In this document: positions 50,938 to 64,000 of the stretch, in pieces
Position numbering within the stretch: position 1 is the stretch's first letter
Layout: each line of letters begins with the position of its first letter
Assembly (NCBI GenBank): GCA_037013685.1
Contig: CM072884.1
Coordinates: forward strand, 106,257,548 to 106,321,547
DNA from: Acridotheres tristis
Taxonomy: Eukaryota; Chordata; Aves; Passeriformes; Sturnidae
Length of the DNA stretch: 64,000 nucleotides
Direction of reading: 5' to 3'
Program-made: the position numbers and the translations under genes
The notes under the pieces: model-generated
The model's input: only the letters and a program-made list of their open reading frames with translations
Database searches by the model: none
What the model was told of the DNA's origin: nothing

Positions 50938-53900
50938 TAGCTGTTCCTCCTCAGCGCTCCTCCCCGAAATGAAAAGATGCGGCTTTGGCCAGAGGGAACG
51001 GGATGGGGTCCCGGCTCTGGAGCGCAGCGCTGCGTCCCGGGGCACGCCGAGAGCATCAGCTGTTGGTTGCCGGGTGGTGAATTACTTGGCAGAAGCCACC
51101 CCGGGCTTTTCAAGAGTATTTCCGTAAAATGAAGTGGGTAAGAAAAGAAATAGCGTTGCGTAAAACAGTGAGGAATCCTGTAATACTAAGCGGTCCTGTA
51201 CTGTAATAAGCAAGGAACCAGATTTTCAGAGGCATTTGGTCTTGCTAACCTCATCATACAGACTTTCAGAAATCTGGCCGTGTATTTAGGTGCTTTTCAT
51301 GAATGAGAGCAGGGATTTTTTGCTGGAAGTGTGAGATGTGGTTATGGTTCAGCATAGTATTGGTCTAAGTAGTCGGGACTTTACCCCAGGACATTGTCAT
51401 TGTCAGTACAATTCAGGTGACAATTCAGAGCTTCCACTGATTATGGCATAATAATTATTGCAACTAATATGTTTGCTGTGGTGATTGTTACTAAGTGGTC
51501 AGTGTGGTATCTGAGCAGGCAGTTGGTAGATTTTTTTCCCCTGTCCTCTTGTCAGGTCCAATCTTTGTTTCCTCGTTAATCACTGATTTGCAAGTTCATA
51601 TGCTTCTGGCTTTCTTCCCTCCCAGGAGGGGGAAGCAAGATTTATTTATAAGTAAATAAATGATGTAAGAACTAGTGGCTCTGCCCCATCCAATACCAGT
51701 CACTGCAATTGGAGTCTGAGGAAATTCACTTAATGGAGGTCTCGGGAGGCTCGAGGGTATCCAGAGAAGCCAGGAAGAATGTTAAAGTCAGTTAAATAGT
51801 GTGATTGCCTTGAACTAGAATTCATAACCACACTAAGCATTTCAAGTAGCATACCAGGCGTGCCATTTCTTTGTACAGGATTGTCTGACAATCATAACCA
51901 TAAACATGGTTATGGTTTTATGTAACCATAATTAACCAAACTTTACATTTGATGGCCTTTCCCACGACAGGAAAGTTTTATAGACATGTCACAATCCATT
52001 GTGCAGCAGTGCCTGCCTGAAGGGATGGTTTCTCATGGAGAAATAAGCCATCCCTGTTGGTTCAGTTTGCACTGGGGGAGTGTATCCAGCACCCATGTCA
52101 GTGCTTATGATGGTGTCCTGACATTCCAGCAGAAGGAGGTGGCACCCTGCACCCTACTGCTTTATTTAATGTTTTTTCCACTTGCCTTACATCCCTGAGA
52201 GCAATTGCTGAACAGCTGAGAGAGTGGGTGCAGTCACCTCTCACAGGCAGCTGAGCAATGGGAGAGCTCTCCTCTGTTTGCTTGCTTGGTGAAAAATTGT
52301 GCTAAATGCAGCTGTAAAAAGTTAAACAGCCCCACAGATAAACACAGGTATGCACTTACTGTGGAATCTGTTTAGCAGGTGGGTTAATTGCTATTTTGCC
52401 AATGAAACACAAGCTGTAATCCTTTGCTGATATTTTCATTGATAACCTGACATCCTTCTATAGTATTATTTCTTCTGTCAAATACACTATAATTTTAAAT
52501 GTGTAGTGCAAGAAACAAAGCACATCATTAATAAAGTCAAATTGCATTTTTTAATTTTAACCAAGATTTTTAAAACTTGCAACTGAAATATTTTGCTGCT
52601 TTGTGAGGAGAATTATGATTTCTAGTCTATATTACTCAAGCTTCAGCAAAATGTGTGTCTTTTGATAAATATTCCCAGCCTAGTACAGAATTATTTTAAT
52701 TAGTACATTGCCAGACCAAACCCTGCATCTTTTTACAAATGAAGAAAGGGATGCCCAGGGAGAGTGCATGCCATTTATTACCCAAGGTCAAACTATAAGC
52801 CAGGTACATCCCAGAATAGAAGCAATATCTTGTGATTCGAACCGCTAGAAAATGCTACCTCCTGTAATTTGATTGTGCACAGCCTCACATGGCTCATTGC
52901 AGCATGTTTTCTTGTTACCCACGTTCTTTTTTCTTTCTTTTTTGTTTGTTTTTTTTTTTTTGTGAGGACACTGTGCAAATATTTCCAGCACAAAGTGAAA
53001 TCCATTCCTTACGTTGAAACACAGCCTCTGCTGCCCGCGTGGTTTTTCCCTCTGAAGGAGTCAAATGGTGACCTATATACGAGAAATCGCTTGTCCTTGA
53101 AAAGAGCGTTTTGAAGGAATTTCATAATTTATGTCTTGGGTTTGTTTTTTGTTTAATCCAAGCAGGGATGGAAGGAGACAGCTTTATTTCAGCAAACACA
53201 AGTTTAGCTCAGCTGCTGTGCCCCAATACTTCAATTTCTTGCTAAAGAGTCCTGGTGTCTTTAAGCTCCACATGTTCTTCATGAAGTTAATGGACTGTCC
53301 TGAAGGATCCAATCTGTTGGATAAGACTGACCTCATATGAAGAAGGCATTTGCATTCAGCTGGTTTTCAGATTTTTAGGCTAATACAGCATTTTTCCCTG
53401 ATTAATTAATTGGGATTTTTTGCATGAGTAAGGATTACTTCAACAGTCAAGGCTTAACAGGATTTGACTTTCATGATGCACTGTGCATTAGGAAAGATGT
53501 TTATTTTCATCCCTTCTTTAATTTCCATTATATTGCAGTCAGTGCTTCCCAGACACAGATAGGTAAAATACTGTTTTGGCAGAAACAGTGTGTCATTTGT
53601 ATAAGGTGCATGTACTTTAGCTGTCCTTAACTGCTGTGTTTTTTGCCATTCGGGGGAAAAAATTGTTTTATTCTCTCTTAAGTACATCTTTTTCTAATGC
53701 TTATAGTGTTAGTTCGTTGTGTGTCCTTGGGGAAATCTGTCAGTCCTGCTTTTAATTACCTTCACTCAGGCTGTGTTTGCTTGAGCAAACAGCAGTAAGA
53801 CCATTAAAATGGTGGTCCCATCCCTCCATTCAGATGATGTTTTATCCTCTCCTCAATTTTTCTCCATGGTGCTTCTGTCCCATTTCGTGGTTGATGGAGC

Positions 53901-54929
53901 ATGGTGTGCTTCGGTCGTTGCACTCCCTTCTGGCAATGTAACTGTCAGATGACGGGGAAAAGGTGCAGAAGTTCAAGTGGCTCCTTGTATTACCATCTGC
54001 TAAAGATGTTGCTGCCTTTTAGCACAGCTTGGGTTATCTTTTAATAACTGACTATGGATGGGCTCAGCTGGCTTCCACTGACTCAGGGTTGTAGCAGCAC
54101 TGACAGCAATGGTGCCCTGTAGGAGACAGGGCAGCATTTTGCACACCCTGGTGCTGTGATTTCATTGGAGACAGTGGTTTCAAAAGACTTTGGGGGCCCC
54201 ATGAGAGTCCTTTGCTGCAGCTGCAGGGGTGACAAGATGAACCAGCACACTGTGGCAGCAAGGTGGCCAAACCTGTTTGCTCAGGGACTGAGGCACTGGG
54301 GAGTCTTGAGAGCCTGCAGAGGCTCTCTCATCCCACAATGGTTAAACTTCCTGTCTCTGTGGCAGAGGGGCATCTCAATTTCCTTTTCCAGCCAATGCTA
54401 GGTCATGACTTGGTGTGTGTTTCCAGGGTGTTATCCTGTCAGAGTGTGCACAGTTCTGATATTCTGCCTGCCCAGAAAGAGCCATGATCTTTCTAGCAGG
54501 ACCTCGTTGAATGTAGGGCCCTGCTGAAAACCATCCTTATCCTGGCTGCCGTCTGTCTCCAGAGCTTCTTTTATCTTGGGCCTCAGGAGATTGCAAATCA
54601 AGCTAAAGGAGTCACCTGGTATGTGGAAAGCAGGAATAGCACTGCTGTGGGATGTCTGGTATATAGGTGCCAGAGCAAGGGAAGTGTCAGGCATTATTTT
54701 AAAAGGCAGTGGAATGGATGGATGTGCAGTAGATGACACCTGACGAGTCCAACCAGCGTGTGTTTTGTAATATTCTGGGAGAGAAGATACAAATCAATGA
54801 AAACTATTTTCTTGCAGCTCCTCAGACAATTCTAGATGATGTTTATTGGTTCTTTAGAGCCTTCCCTCCACATAATCAGTGTGGAGGGAGCAGAAAACAT
54901 TCATAAAGAAGAAAGTCTCCCTGCATCCT

Positions 54930-55400
54930 CAGAACAAGCTCCTTGGAAAACCATAGCTTAGAGATAAGAAATGGCTTGTGAAATGACAAATAAAAAAGGA
55001 ATCCAGCTTCCCCCCTTGGTAGACCCTTTTATCTATCTTCAATATTAGTGGTTCATCCTCTTTTAGTATCCATAGGACAGCTTTGAATGTAAAATCCCTC
55101 AGGGATTGGTTAGAATGTAGAATTCCCTTAGTAATTGGTGAAAATTGTAAAATCCTCAAAAGATATAAAAACCCCTGTAAAACAGTAGCCGTTGATATAT
55201 GTAGACAGGATGCCTTCATAGAATAAACTATGGATTTGTGCCTTTCTGCATATACTGATCTCTTAACCCCGCTGGTGTGAGAGCTCACCACGAGCCAAAA
55301 TTCCATCTGGGCAAGGCTCGGGAATGTGCTCCGTCACTGAGGGCTGCAGGAGCAGCCTCTGGGATCCTAAAGGGACCCCAAAAACCCAGCCAGTGACAAG
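54930..55400 (+). mobile_element. Candidate solo LTR of an endogenous retrovirus
   Basis: The segment is built like an LTR. An AT-rich U3-like part leads to TATAAAA (55164-55170), then AATAAA (55222-55227) 58 bases later. A T-rich region and a U5-like part (GCTGGTGTGAGAGCTCACCACG) follow. No primer binding site or internal viral gene follows, so it would be a solo LTR. The exact ends and target-site duplication are not evident, and the family is not identified. Confidence 0.5.
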
Positions 55401-57128
55401 TCAGCACATTTTTGAATACTATTATAGGTTTCTTTGCTCCACTTTTTTCTTTCTTTAAAATCTCTTAGAAAAAAAATGGAAAGTGTGAGAGGAAGAATCT
55501 TCCCTGAGTGCTGCCTAGAACATGTTCATTTGCAGCTCTTTAATGTGGAATGTAGATGTATTCATGCTGGCCACAGTGTTTCTGAAAGACATACAAATTA
55601 AAGATCTTTGAAGGGAGATCTGCAAAATACCCACAAAACTGATGTTCCTCCAAGTGCTGTAGTGCAGAATCCCCATGTCAGGCTTTTAATCTCACCTGTG
55701 CCTGAAAGGGGAGGGTTGGCCTTTGAGGTGAGATTTCATTCCTCCACTGTGGCCATTAAAGTCCGTTCTCTCTGTGGAAGAATTTGCCAGTTTATGTGAA
55801 ACGTTGTGGTGTTTTAAATATCAGATATCGTGGTGCTAGCTGGGACTGTGCTGATTTCATTATTTCATTTCACACAGGCCACTACACAACCAGGATGTCT
55901 TTTTTTGTGCCAGAGGATTTAAATGAGTTAACAGTAAAGATAAAATCTTTTGATCCTAGCCTGCCTCTTTTAAATGTGCAGTCTCCTAGCCATGGTTTCC
56001 CAAATTACACACAGGGGATAAATTTTGTATTAGGTTGCTTAAATTGATGAATTTAAACCAGCAATTGAAAGTCGGGTTTTTCTAAAGTAAACAGTAAAAC
56101 AAAGGGAATTATTTGCATCTGGATTTTTTTTTAAAGGAATCTGAAATAATTTGGGTATACATTTCAGAATTTTCCTGTTTCTCTTCAGCAAGGCAATGCG
56201 AAGGTTTTTTTTGTTTTAACAGCCTTCAGACTGGGAGATGGGGACATCTTGATAATGGCTGGATTCAGTTCAGTGCAGTGGACCTTGAATATTCAGTTGT
56301 AGAGCCAAAGTAGAAAACTGGAGGTTGGAAATGTTAAATTTCAAGTGCACTGTTTACCAGCCAGCAAAAAAGCACCGCAATACACACTGGATCCTGCTGG
56401 AATTGGAGGTTTGATTGACATAAGTTTAGTGACATAAGTTATGTGTTCTGCTGCAGAAAAACGGATTTCAACTGCTTATAGCTGAAGAGTGGTATTAAAA
56501 AGACAGTTCTGTACAAAAGCAGTGCTGTGTCTCTGTACTTCTTTGTGCTGTTGGAAGAATATTTGTCTATGCAGCAGCATCTTTCTGCTGAAAAAGCAGC
56601 CCAAACAGTAATACTGGTGTTATAATAAGAGATTTTAACAAAAGAAAAAAGGAAATATATTTATGCAGACATCTCTTGTATCCAGAATAGATCTCTACTT
56701 CCCCATCCTTCTCCTGACTCCTTTTCATTTCATATGCCAGCATTTAGCTCTTAAACTTTGTCAGTTCAGTCACCTTCCTCATTATCCCCATGGAGAGCTT
56801 TGAGGTCACCCTTTGGAGTCTGTTGGTGCTGCTTGGAAGCAGAGGTGTTCAAGGCAGTGTCCCTGCCCTCTGCAGTGCTGCCTCTGGCTTGAAGGTGAGA
56901 GCTGCAGAACACACCCCAGGGACTGAAATGAGGGCATGTCTGGGGAAAGGTGCTGGGCAGTTACTCAGACCTGTGGAGTGTGTCTGGTGACTGAATCTCT
57001 GGAAGCATCTGGAGCCATCAGTGTTTGAAGCAGAGAAGCAGGGGATCTCTCTGGCAGAGAGGTGCAGGGCTGGGCTGGGAGCTTCTGATTTTACAGCTTT
57101 AGGTACTTGGGGTCACTTGAGTGGCACA

Positions 57129-57174
57129 GGTTCCTTAAATCTATTGCCTTGGGTTCCTTAAATCTGTTGTCTTG
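57129..57174. repeat. Two tandem copies of a 23-bp unit
   Basis: GGTTCCTTAAATCTATTGCC and GGTTCCTTAAATCTGTTGTC begin the adjacent units, each ending in TTG; they differ at two positions. Confidence 0.9.
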
Positions 57175-59609
57175 GGTTTTCAGATTTTTGATTGTTCTGT
57201 TTTATGTGTACACCAAAGAACTTTATTACAATACTGTGTTTCTAAAGGTAGCAATATTTGACACTGGTGTTTTCCCCTCATGTTTTTTTGGCCTGGTTCT
57301 TACACAGGACCAAAAGTCACAGTTAACTGTGTTAACTCACAGGTAGCACTGGATGACACAGCAGAAAGGAAGAGTGTGCATATCAAACGTGCTTATGTGG
57401 TGGAGTGTGTGGAAGCAGAGACAGGCAGGCATGGGGAAAAAACACATTTGACAGAGGCTGAACAGAGAGGCAAAGAAAGAGACAATTTAAAATTTATTTT
57501 AAAAGAGAAAGAATTAGTTGATGGCAAAAATAGAAAAATGGAAACATTCAGGGATAGCAGAACTCAAGGGTGAAGGGATAAAGGCAAGAAATAACACAGT
57601 CCCTGGAGCAGGGGAGATTTAAAACTAAAATCAGGTTCTTTGACAGACTGGTGGAGATCTGATGGCCAATGTACTCAATTTAGAAGAAGGTAAAAGTTCA
57701 ATAGAACAGTAAACACAGGAGAAGACAGGAAGAGAAGTAAACTACATTTTGTTGAGGGAAATTACTATTTTTGTCTGCTTGTTTTTTGTTTTCCGCTCTT
57801 CCATCCCCATATTCTCTTTGCATATGCTCATACATTTACAAAAATAGCTGTCATCACATCCAGTGCTTACAATCATATTCCATGTTTTCTTTAAGGAATA
57901 ACTGAGACAACCACTGATATCTGGAAGTGAATACAGACTTTTTCATGTACATTGCTGTACTTCTGACACTGACATTTTCCTGTTACATGCATATAATACT
58001 ATAAATCAGTGTGTAACCTAAACAGTAATGCTGTTAGTAAACTTTACTTTGGTACCAGGCTAAAGAAGCAGGAATATGAAGAACTGAGCTGCTCCAAGGA
58101 GGAAGAGTACCAGGCTAACAACAATTACTCTGTAAAAGTATAACATCCTCTGCACTTTACAGCACTGAAATAAGTGGAGGGGTAAAAGTAAGCTGTAAGT
58201 TCCTGTGTAGCCATTTAATACACATTGTTAGGGTATTAGATTTTTACTTAAAGATGTAGTACAGCTATGCTGCAACTGGCAGGGTACAGATTTGGAAAAG
58301 ATCCTCTTCTTTTGTCTCACCTCCAATAAATCAGTAGATCCTACTTTTCTCTGTTAATTCAGCTGGACAGTCTTAAAATCAACCTACAGCCCCTTGGACA
58401 GGCTGTGTGAAGATTTCAGAGCAGGTTCTCAGCCTTGCCTCTGAGCAGTCTTGAAGCTCTGTTGAGAGGATCAGGGATCCAATCAAAATGGGTAAGTCCC
58501 ATGGTCCTGCTGTCCAACTTCTCTATTCTACCCCTATTTTAAAGTATCAGAATTCAATATATGCAGTCAGGTCACTCTTTTTGATAGGATGATCTGTCAA
58601 AATATGTCTGTGTCTGTCAATGGCAGGGAGTTCTTTGACCATTGACAAGCATGAGATCAAGCACTGAGTGATGTTGTGTAACCTTCTGTCCACTGCATTA
58701 CAGCAGAGCTCAGGGACAATATTCTGTCAAAAACAGCTATTTCTTATCTATGTTGTAGGCTTATTTTCAATTGATAGTTAGTGAGCTGGAGTACCATGGC
58801 AAAATAATTAAAATAGCTGTTTCATTTTAGGCAAACATGATCAAAAAGTATTTTAATAGCAGTCCAAGCTGTGGCTGAGTCACTTGGTGTTTCTCAGCTC
58901 AGTATATTTTGATGTCTGAGAGAAGAACCATAAATCTATTTTTGTATGCAGATCAACATTCCTGAATTCTTCATTTTAATGGCTTGGTATTTCTTGTTGA
59001 AGAACAGTGGATCGTGAGTGAGATGGAATGGGTGTCTGATAGCATTGAATTATCTGGGAGGAAAAAAAACGTGGCAGATAAATACACCTTCTATCTGTCC
59101 AAGGCATTTAGTTATTTTATGTGCCTAATCATCTTCACAGGTTGCTTCCAGTCCCTCACTGGTACAATGTTAACATGGTTGAGGATTATAAATTGGGATG
59201 TGCTGGTCATATTTAGATTTCAGCATCAAGGGAATGAAGGCTGCTCTTAAAAGTGTGTGGGCCTGGGTCTAGAAGCAGCAAAGGACAAAGCAGGTCTGTG
59301 CTGGTCCATCAGTGCAGAATTGGAAAATGGTAATTATTGTTTATTCCATACTGGTAGCATTCTGCAGTTTGTCTGCTCAGTGCTGACAACCAAATAATAT
59401 TCCTACCGTAATCAGAGAGCTGACAGGGACTTGTGAGGTAATTTAGGCTGCCATCTATCCCACAGGAAGGTGTACCTGTGCCTGTCATTCCTGGCAGCCC
59501 CTCCCTGACTTGCTTTTCATACCCCCAGTCAGTGATGAGGGATCTGCAGTCTGCCCTGGATGTCTGACACACTTAGAAAGTGCAGCCTAATGACTAATCT
59601 GAATCTTGC

Positions 59610-60060
59610 TGTAATTTAAGCCTGATTTTCCTTGTCCTCTCCATGGAGAAGTAGCAAGAAATTTTGTTCCTCTCTGCAGAAACTCTTTATATTATAATTT
59701 CAAGACTGTTACAACTTTTACCCTTATTTTTATTTCTTCTCTAAACCATCCTAATCCTTCCAATCTTCCCATGTGTGTCATGTTTCTTACATCTCTGGTC
59801 CATTCCCATTACACTCTGCCAGTCTCCCTCCAACCTTTCCTGAAGAGTGCCAGAAGTTGGACACATGGTTCTGGCAAAGGCTTTTCTAGTTTAGCAAAGA
59901 GATAACTCTGTTTCTTCCAGGCCTTTTTTCCATGTACACAGCTCAGTAAGGTGCTGGCATCTCACACCGGTGTGACACTGACTCACCTCCAGCTCATGAC
60001 CTGCTATTATCCAGCAGCCTTTTAATGGGCTGCAGCTCATGGGCAGCTATTCCTTAGAGA
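59610..60060 (-). mobile_element. Ancient, degraded CR1-type LINE remnant (antisense)
   Basis: On the plus strand the islands run in the order of an inverted old CR1 3' half. They are CTTCTCTAAACCATCCTAAT with CCTTCCAATCTTCCCATG and GTCATGTTTCTTACATCTCTGG (59730-59800), then CTCCAACCTTTCC with AGTGCCAGAAGTTGGACACA (59828-59870). GTGTGACACTGACTCACCTCCAGCTCATGACCTG near 59970 and GGGCAGCTATTCC near 60041 follow. Divergence is high and gaps are many, so the insertion is old. Confidence 0.6.
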
Positions 60061-61083
60061 AAGTCTCTGAACAAGCGAAGTAGGTAAAGGTCATGTGGAG
60101 ACAGGGAGCCATTGAACACTGTGCTGTGATATGCAAGATGAGAAGCTTCTTCAACTGGAGGAGCTTTGTGTCATTAATGCCAACTGGAGAATTTCCTTTC
60201 CTTTGTTCCCTGAATAAAACTGGGAAGATGTTATTCTACAGTGTAACTTGAGGTGTGCCATTACATATCCAGGGAACATGTGTGAAGTGATAAGAGTTCT
60301 TTTGTGGAAGAACACTTGGAACAATATAATTGAGAGGGCTGTATTGCGTCAATTATTTTGTCCACATTAGAAATCAAGGAGTGAGTGAAATCTGAAGTGT
60401 CTGGAAGTTAAATTTAGTCTGTTCTTTTAATTTGCTTTAGTTGATAATGTAAACATAAAGCTCAGTGTTGTCTCTTCTTTTTGCCATCTGTGAAATGGAT
60501 AATGCTATACTTGCTTTAGTTTTTTAAGACTAATCCAGAGATTAAGTAGTCAAAATTCCAGTTGTAATAGCAATGGACTGCAAGATACATGTTCCACATG
60601 GAGCTGTTTAAATTTGATCAGAGCTAAGTTGGTCAAATATGAACCCAGGGAAAATAGCAGTAGAACAGAAAAAGAAACTTGTTCAGGCTCTTTAAATAAA
60701 TATTGATTTGTTTGTTTTTGGTCTGGCGGAGCTGAATCAATCATGAGCTTTTTTATACCAGGCTGCCATTTTCATCCATACATGTTTTTTTATTATTCCA
60801 TAAAAAATGCCTGGAAATAATGCTCATTTAACTGCTACACATCCAGAAGACAAAAAAGACAGAGTTCTAGTGCGAATGCACTTGTCCTTTTTTGATTTTA
60901 TTGTCTGAGCACTGTGGGACTGCTAGGTTATTTTGGTAAAACAAATGTTAAAAGAAAAAAACCCAACACACAGGTAAGCTGAGTCAAACTTGAACTTGAA
61001 TCTAGGGGTTTCTAAATGAATAAAATCCACACCATCAGTGAGCAGTGGATGAGCATACTCAGATTTGGATTTGGTTCAGTTGT

Positions 61084-61425
61084 AGAGTCAAAGCATGGCC
61101 ACAGCTGGAAGGCGCCTCTGGAGATACTCTGGTCCAGCCCTGCTCAGAGCAGGGTCCACAAGAGCAGATTGGCCAGGGTTGTGCCCACTTGGTTTTGAAT
61201 ATCTCTGCTCTGTACCTTTCCTAGGCAGCCTGTTCCTGTGCTTGGCCATCCTCACAGTAAAAAAACATTTTCTTTTTAGATTTAAGTAGAATTTTCTTTC
61301 AGTGGGCACTGTTAGAAAGAGCCTGGCTGTGCCTCATCTGCTCTCCCCTATCAAGTGTTTATACACATTCATGAAATCTCTACAGAGCCTTCTCTTCTTC
61401 AGGCTGAGCTATCCCTGACTTAATA
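61084..61425 (-). mobile_element. CR1 LINE 3' fragment (antisense)
   Basis: Inverted CR1 landmarks are clear: AGCTGGAAGGCGCCTCTGGA, GGTCCAGCCCTGCTCAGAGC, TTTTGAATATCTC, AGGCAGCCTGTTCCTGTGCT, CATCCTCACAGTAAAAAAAC and GAGCCTTCTCTTCTTCAGGC. It ends near the 5' truncation at about 61425. Confidence 0.9.
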
Positions 61426-63609
61426 CATAGGAAACACGGTAATTCCTGCTCCCTTTGCCTCTCTTCCCCAAAAGCAGGCTCACAATGCCATTCCACCTCC
61501 TCTGACTTCATAGTGGGTGAAAGGGTGAAGGATTGCAATTTTTTTCTCTTGCAGTTGCAAGCAGGGAAGTCCAGAAGGACCCACTCAGCACCACAGTCTT
61601 CATGTCAGTCTTTTTCAAGGAAGGGCAGAGTCTTCTCTTATTAGCTAAACATTAAGGTTTGACAAAATCATTCCTGGTTCTGGCAGGTAATTGGGAAGGT
61701 TGTGGATCTGAAAAGTTTTGGTATAAAGATTTCTTTTTTTTCTGGTTTAGTAGATGACTTCTCAAGGGCCCCATAACCCTGCAGCTCTGAGTGTCTATTA
61801 GTGAAAATGCCTGCATGATAGGAGGTAGACCATGAAAGAAGACAAGAAACACCCTAGAAGTGCCTATGCCCCTGCACTGCAGGAACAGTTTCTCCTGCCT
61901 GTGTTAATCAAACACCTCAGGCTGCTGTTTACCATGGAGGAGGAGAGTTCCCTGTCCCGTATGGTGTGTGAGCAGCCAAGGTTGTGTCAGGGGAAAAAGA
62001 CAAAACTTTTTTCTGAAAGCTGAATTACAGGCCAGGGGATGATAAAACATTCTTTGCAGTGTCTGCAGATGGCCAGGACACCCCTCAAGCATGGGGGCTA
62101 TGAGAGAGGTCCTTTTCTGTCCTTATTCTTGTGGATTCTCTCATATTCTGCATGACAGACATCAGACGATTTCAGTGTCCTTCTGGGCCCTTGAAGTGAA
62201 GCTGTTTTATTCCAAGGGCATCAGAGTATTAAGCACACAAAATAGAGTATGAAAGGCATCTGGTAAAGAGTTTTAAATGCATGTATTTTGACTTAACAAG
62301 CTTGCCTTGGAAAGCACACTTCGTGATCTGTAGGTCCAGAAATAGCTGTGTGGGGCCCTTCTGTCTCACTTTGCTCAGTTCCTCCTGTGGGGCTGCAGAG
62401 AATAATCATGAAAAATGACAAATCCAGCAAAAGAGAAGATGGTGCTGAGTGCTCCCAGAGCACTGTGTGTCATCTGTAATATGAAGTAATAGTAATTCCT
62501 GTTAGTTAATTACATGCAAGCTAATGGCCAAGTGCTGTGAATATTTCTTTATTATTGTTGGCAGTGGTGTGATTTGTCTCAAGGCTCTTATTCTTCCTCC
62601 TTGCTGTGTGAGGTTTGAACTCTTAGAGTAATCTGAACTGTGCCTTCTGACACAGCAGTCTCTTTTTCCCCAAAGTCTGCTTGGTTTACTGACAACTGAG
62701 AAAAAGTAGCACAAAGAGAAGATTGATAAAATTTTCCTAATTCTATTATCGTACTAAATGGCAATCTTTCAACTAAGAGAAAAATATAGATAGTAATCCC
62801 ATTACTTACCAAGTAAGCTACATTTTAAAGAGCACAGTATCCCACACTTCCTCAAAGAAATCCCATGACTCTTACTCTGCCCTTGAAGTGTGGCAGTGTT
62901 GAATTATAAGTGGCTGTCTGTATTTGAAATATGACTTGGATTGTATTTGGAGTTGTGGGCATATTTCCAGGCAGTGCTAATGGCACTGTATGCCACTGGA
63001 AACTCTTTTGTTACTGTCTTTTGCTTCAGAGCCATCTTGTCGATGTGCCCTGGAGTATCTGGGAGCCACATACAGAACATCAGGATTTTTACTACATCAG
63101 GCTGCCACCACGGTCTAAGGATAGAGTAAAATTCACATGACTCAGAGGACTTGATCACCTTCATCTGGTTTTCCTGCATTATGTTGTCAGCATTCTTCTT
63201 GTAGCTTAAGTTGATATTTCTATTCAGTGGCTTATTGGCATGGCACAAATTGCAGATCATCACACAAAGTAAAAGTGGCATGATGCCAGCATGGAGTTCT
63301 CTAGAATTCCCCCTGCTTGAAGGCAGCGCTGGTGCTGCTTTAAAGTGACTAATTTATGCCTCAGCCTGTGAATGATGCAGTTGTGTCGTTTACCTCATTT
63401 AACTAATTCACAGGTTAGCCACATTGTTCCTCAGCAGCAAATATTTAGACATACTTCAGGGTGTCGAATGCCTCATAAAGATCTGCATTGTAGAACTGTG
63501 CATATAAAGCAGCATGACAAAATAAAGAAGTCTTTTGAGACAAGCAAGATCACTTGTAAACAACAGAATTATAAAATTAGTGGGTGATGAAAGTAGCCAA
63601 TACCTTGTT

Positions 63610-63900
63610 TACATTTGAATAAGTCTTTTGATGCAGTGTCAAAGATAATCTTCTTGGAAAACTTAATTCATGTTTGCTTGGATGGGGACATTGTGGATTT
63701 GGAATTGGCTGAAAGACCACAAGCAAAGCTAATCATAAGTACTAATAAGGGACTGATGTAGCAACCAGCCTTATTTATTATCATTAATGATCCAGAAGAG
63801 GCAGATATCTGGATAATAATTGCTTTGGCATTTAAACTGAAGCAAGTGCCAGACATTATGCACAGGCAGAAGGAGAGTATGAAAACAGCTGAAGAGATTA
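63610..63900 (+). mobile_element. Ancient CR1-type LINE reverse-transcriptase remnant (sense)
   Basis: Conceptual translation of the plus strand gives KSFDAVSKIIFLENL near 63620, which resembles the KAFDTVSHSILLEKL motif of CR1 reverse transcriptase. Further on, LFIIINDPEEADI near 63770 resembles FNIFINDLDDGIE. A stop and frame losses lie between them, and the catalytic ADD box is destroyed. The element may continue past the window end. Confidence 0.55.
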
Positions 63901-64000
63901 AAAATTGAGCTAAAAGAAGGTTTATTTTTATTTTTTAGTGTAAGCATATGTATCTGTGAAGAAATATTTATAATACTTATCCTGCATGCTAGGAAGAAAC

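Noticed and set aside
54929..55306. A 125-residue minus-strand frame
   Set aside because: It lies antisense to the LTR-like segment and resembles no protein family I know.

Overview
The window looks like a piece of a bird nuclear chromosome, probably from a passerine. It is AT-rich and mostly non-coding, with spliced genes, CR1 LINE fragments of very different ages, and one SINE-like element with a tRNA-Ile head and a CR1 tail (the TguSINE1 design described from songbirds). Two vertebrate genes can be supported, both on the + strand: the complete coding part of PRRG1 (transmembrane Gla protein 1) and the first coding exon of LANCL3 (LanC-like 3). The same two genes are neighbours in the same order and orientation at human Xp21.1, so this is conserved synteny.

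Layout. 1-2049: 5' flank or first intron of PRRG1, with no CpG island, so the PRRG1 promoter probably lies outside the window. 2050-13518: three PRRG1 exons (2050-2099 with the start codon, 6211-6371 with the Gla domain, 13000-13518 with the membrane and cytoplasmic parts) that join to an intact 229-residue frame. 13519 to about 16735: long AT-rich 3'UTR with several AATAAA signals. About 16.7-49.6 kb: a 33-kb intergenic region without a convincing gene. It holds the SINE, several CR1 pieces, a composite CR1/GC-rich block at 36.4-38.8 kb that contains a tandem duplication and a short signal-peptide-like frame, and two CpG-rich patches each with a CTCF-like motif. About 49.66-51.07 kb: CpG island with a roughly 24-bp minisatellite just upstream of the LANCL3 start codon, and LANCL3 exon 1 (50224-50769). 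50770-64000: LANCL3 intron 1, with a solo-LTR-like segment, a young CR1 and two very old CR1 remnants.

The two genes are not a functional unit. PRRG1 encodes a vitamin-K-dependent single-pass membrane protein with two PPxY motifs, and LANCL3 encodes a LanC-family (alpha/alpha toroid) protein. No CRISPR array, operon or other prokaryotic system is present. The more unusual material is the composite block at 36.4-38.8 kb, the LANCL3 promoter minisatellite, the divergent pair of CTCF-like sites between the genes, and a GC-rich patch inside the cytoplasmic tail exon of PRRG1. All family assignments were made by eye and from memory of the families; no alignment or search was run.
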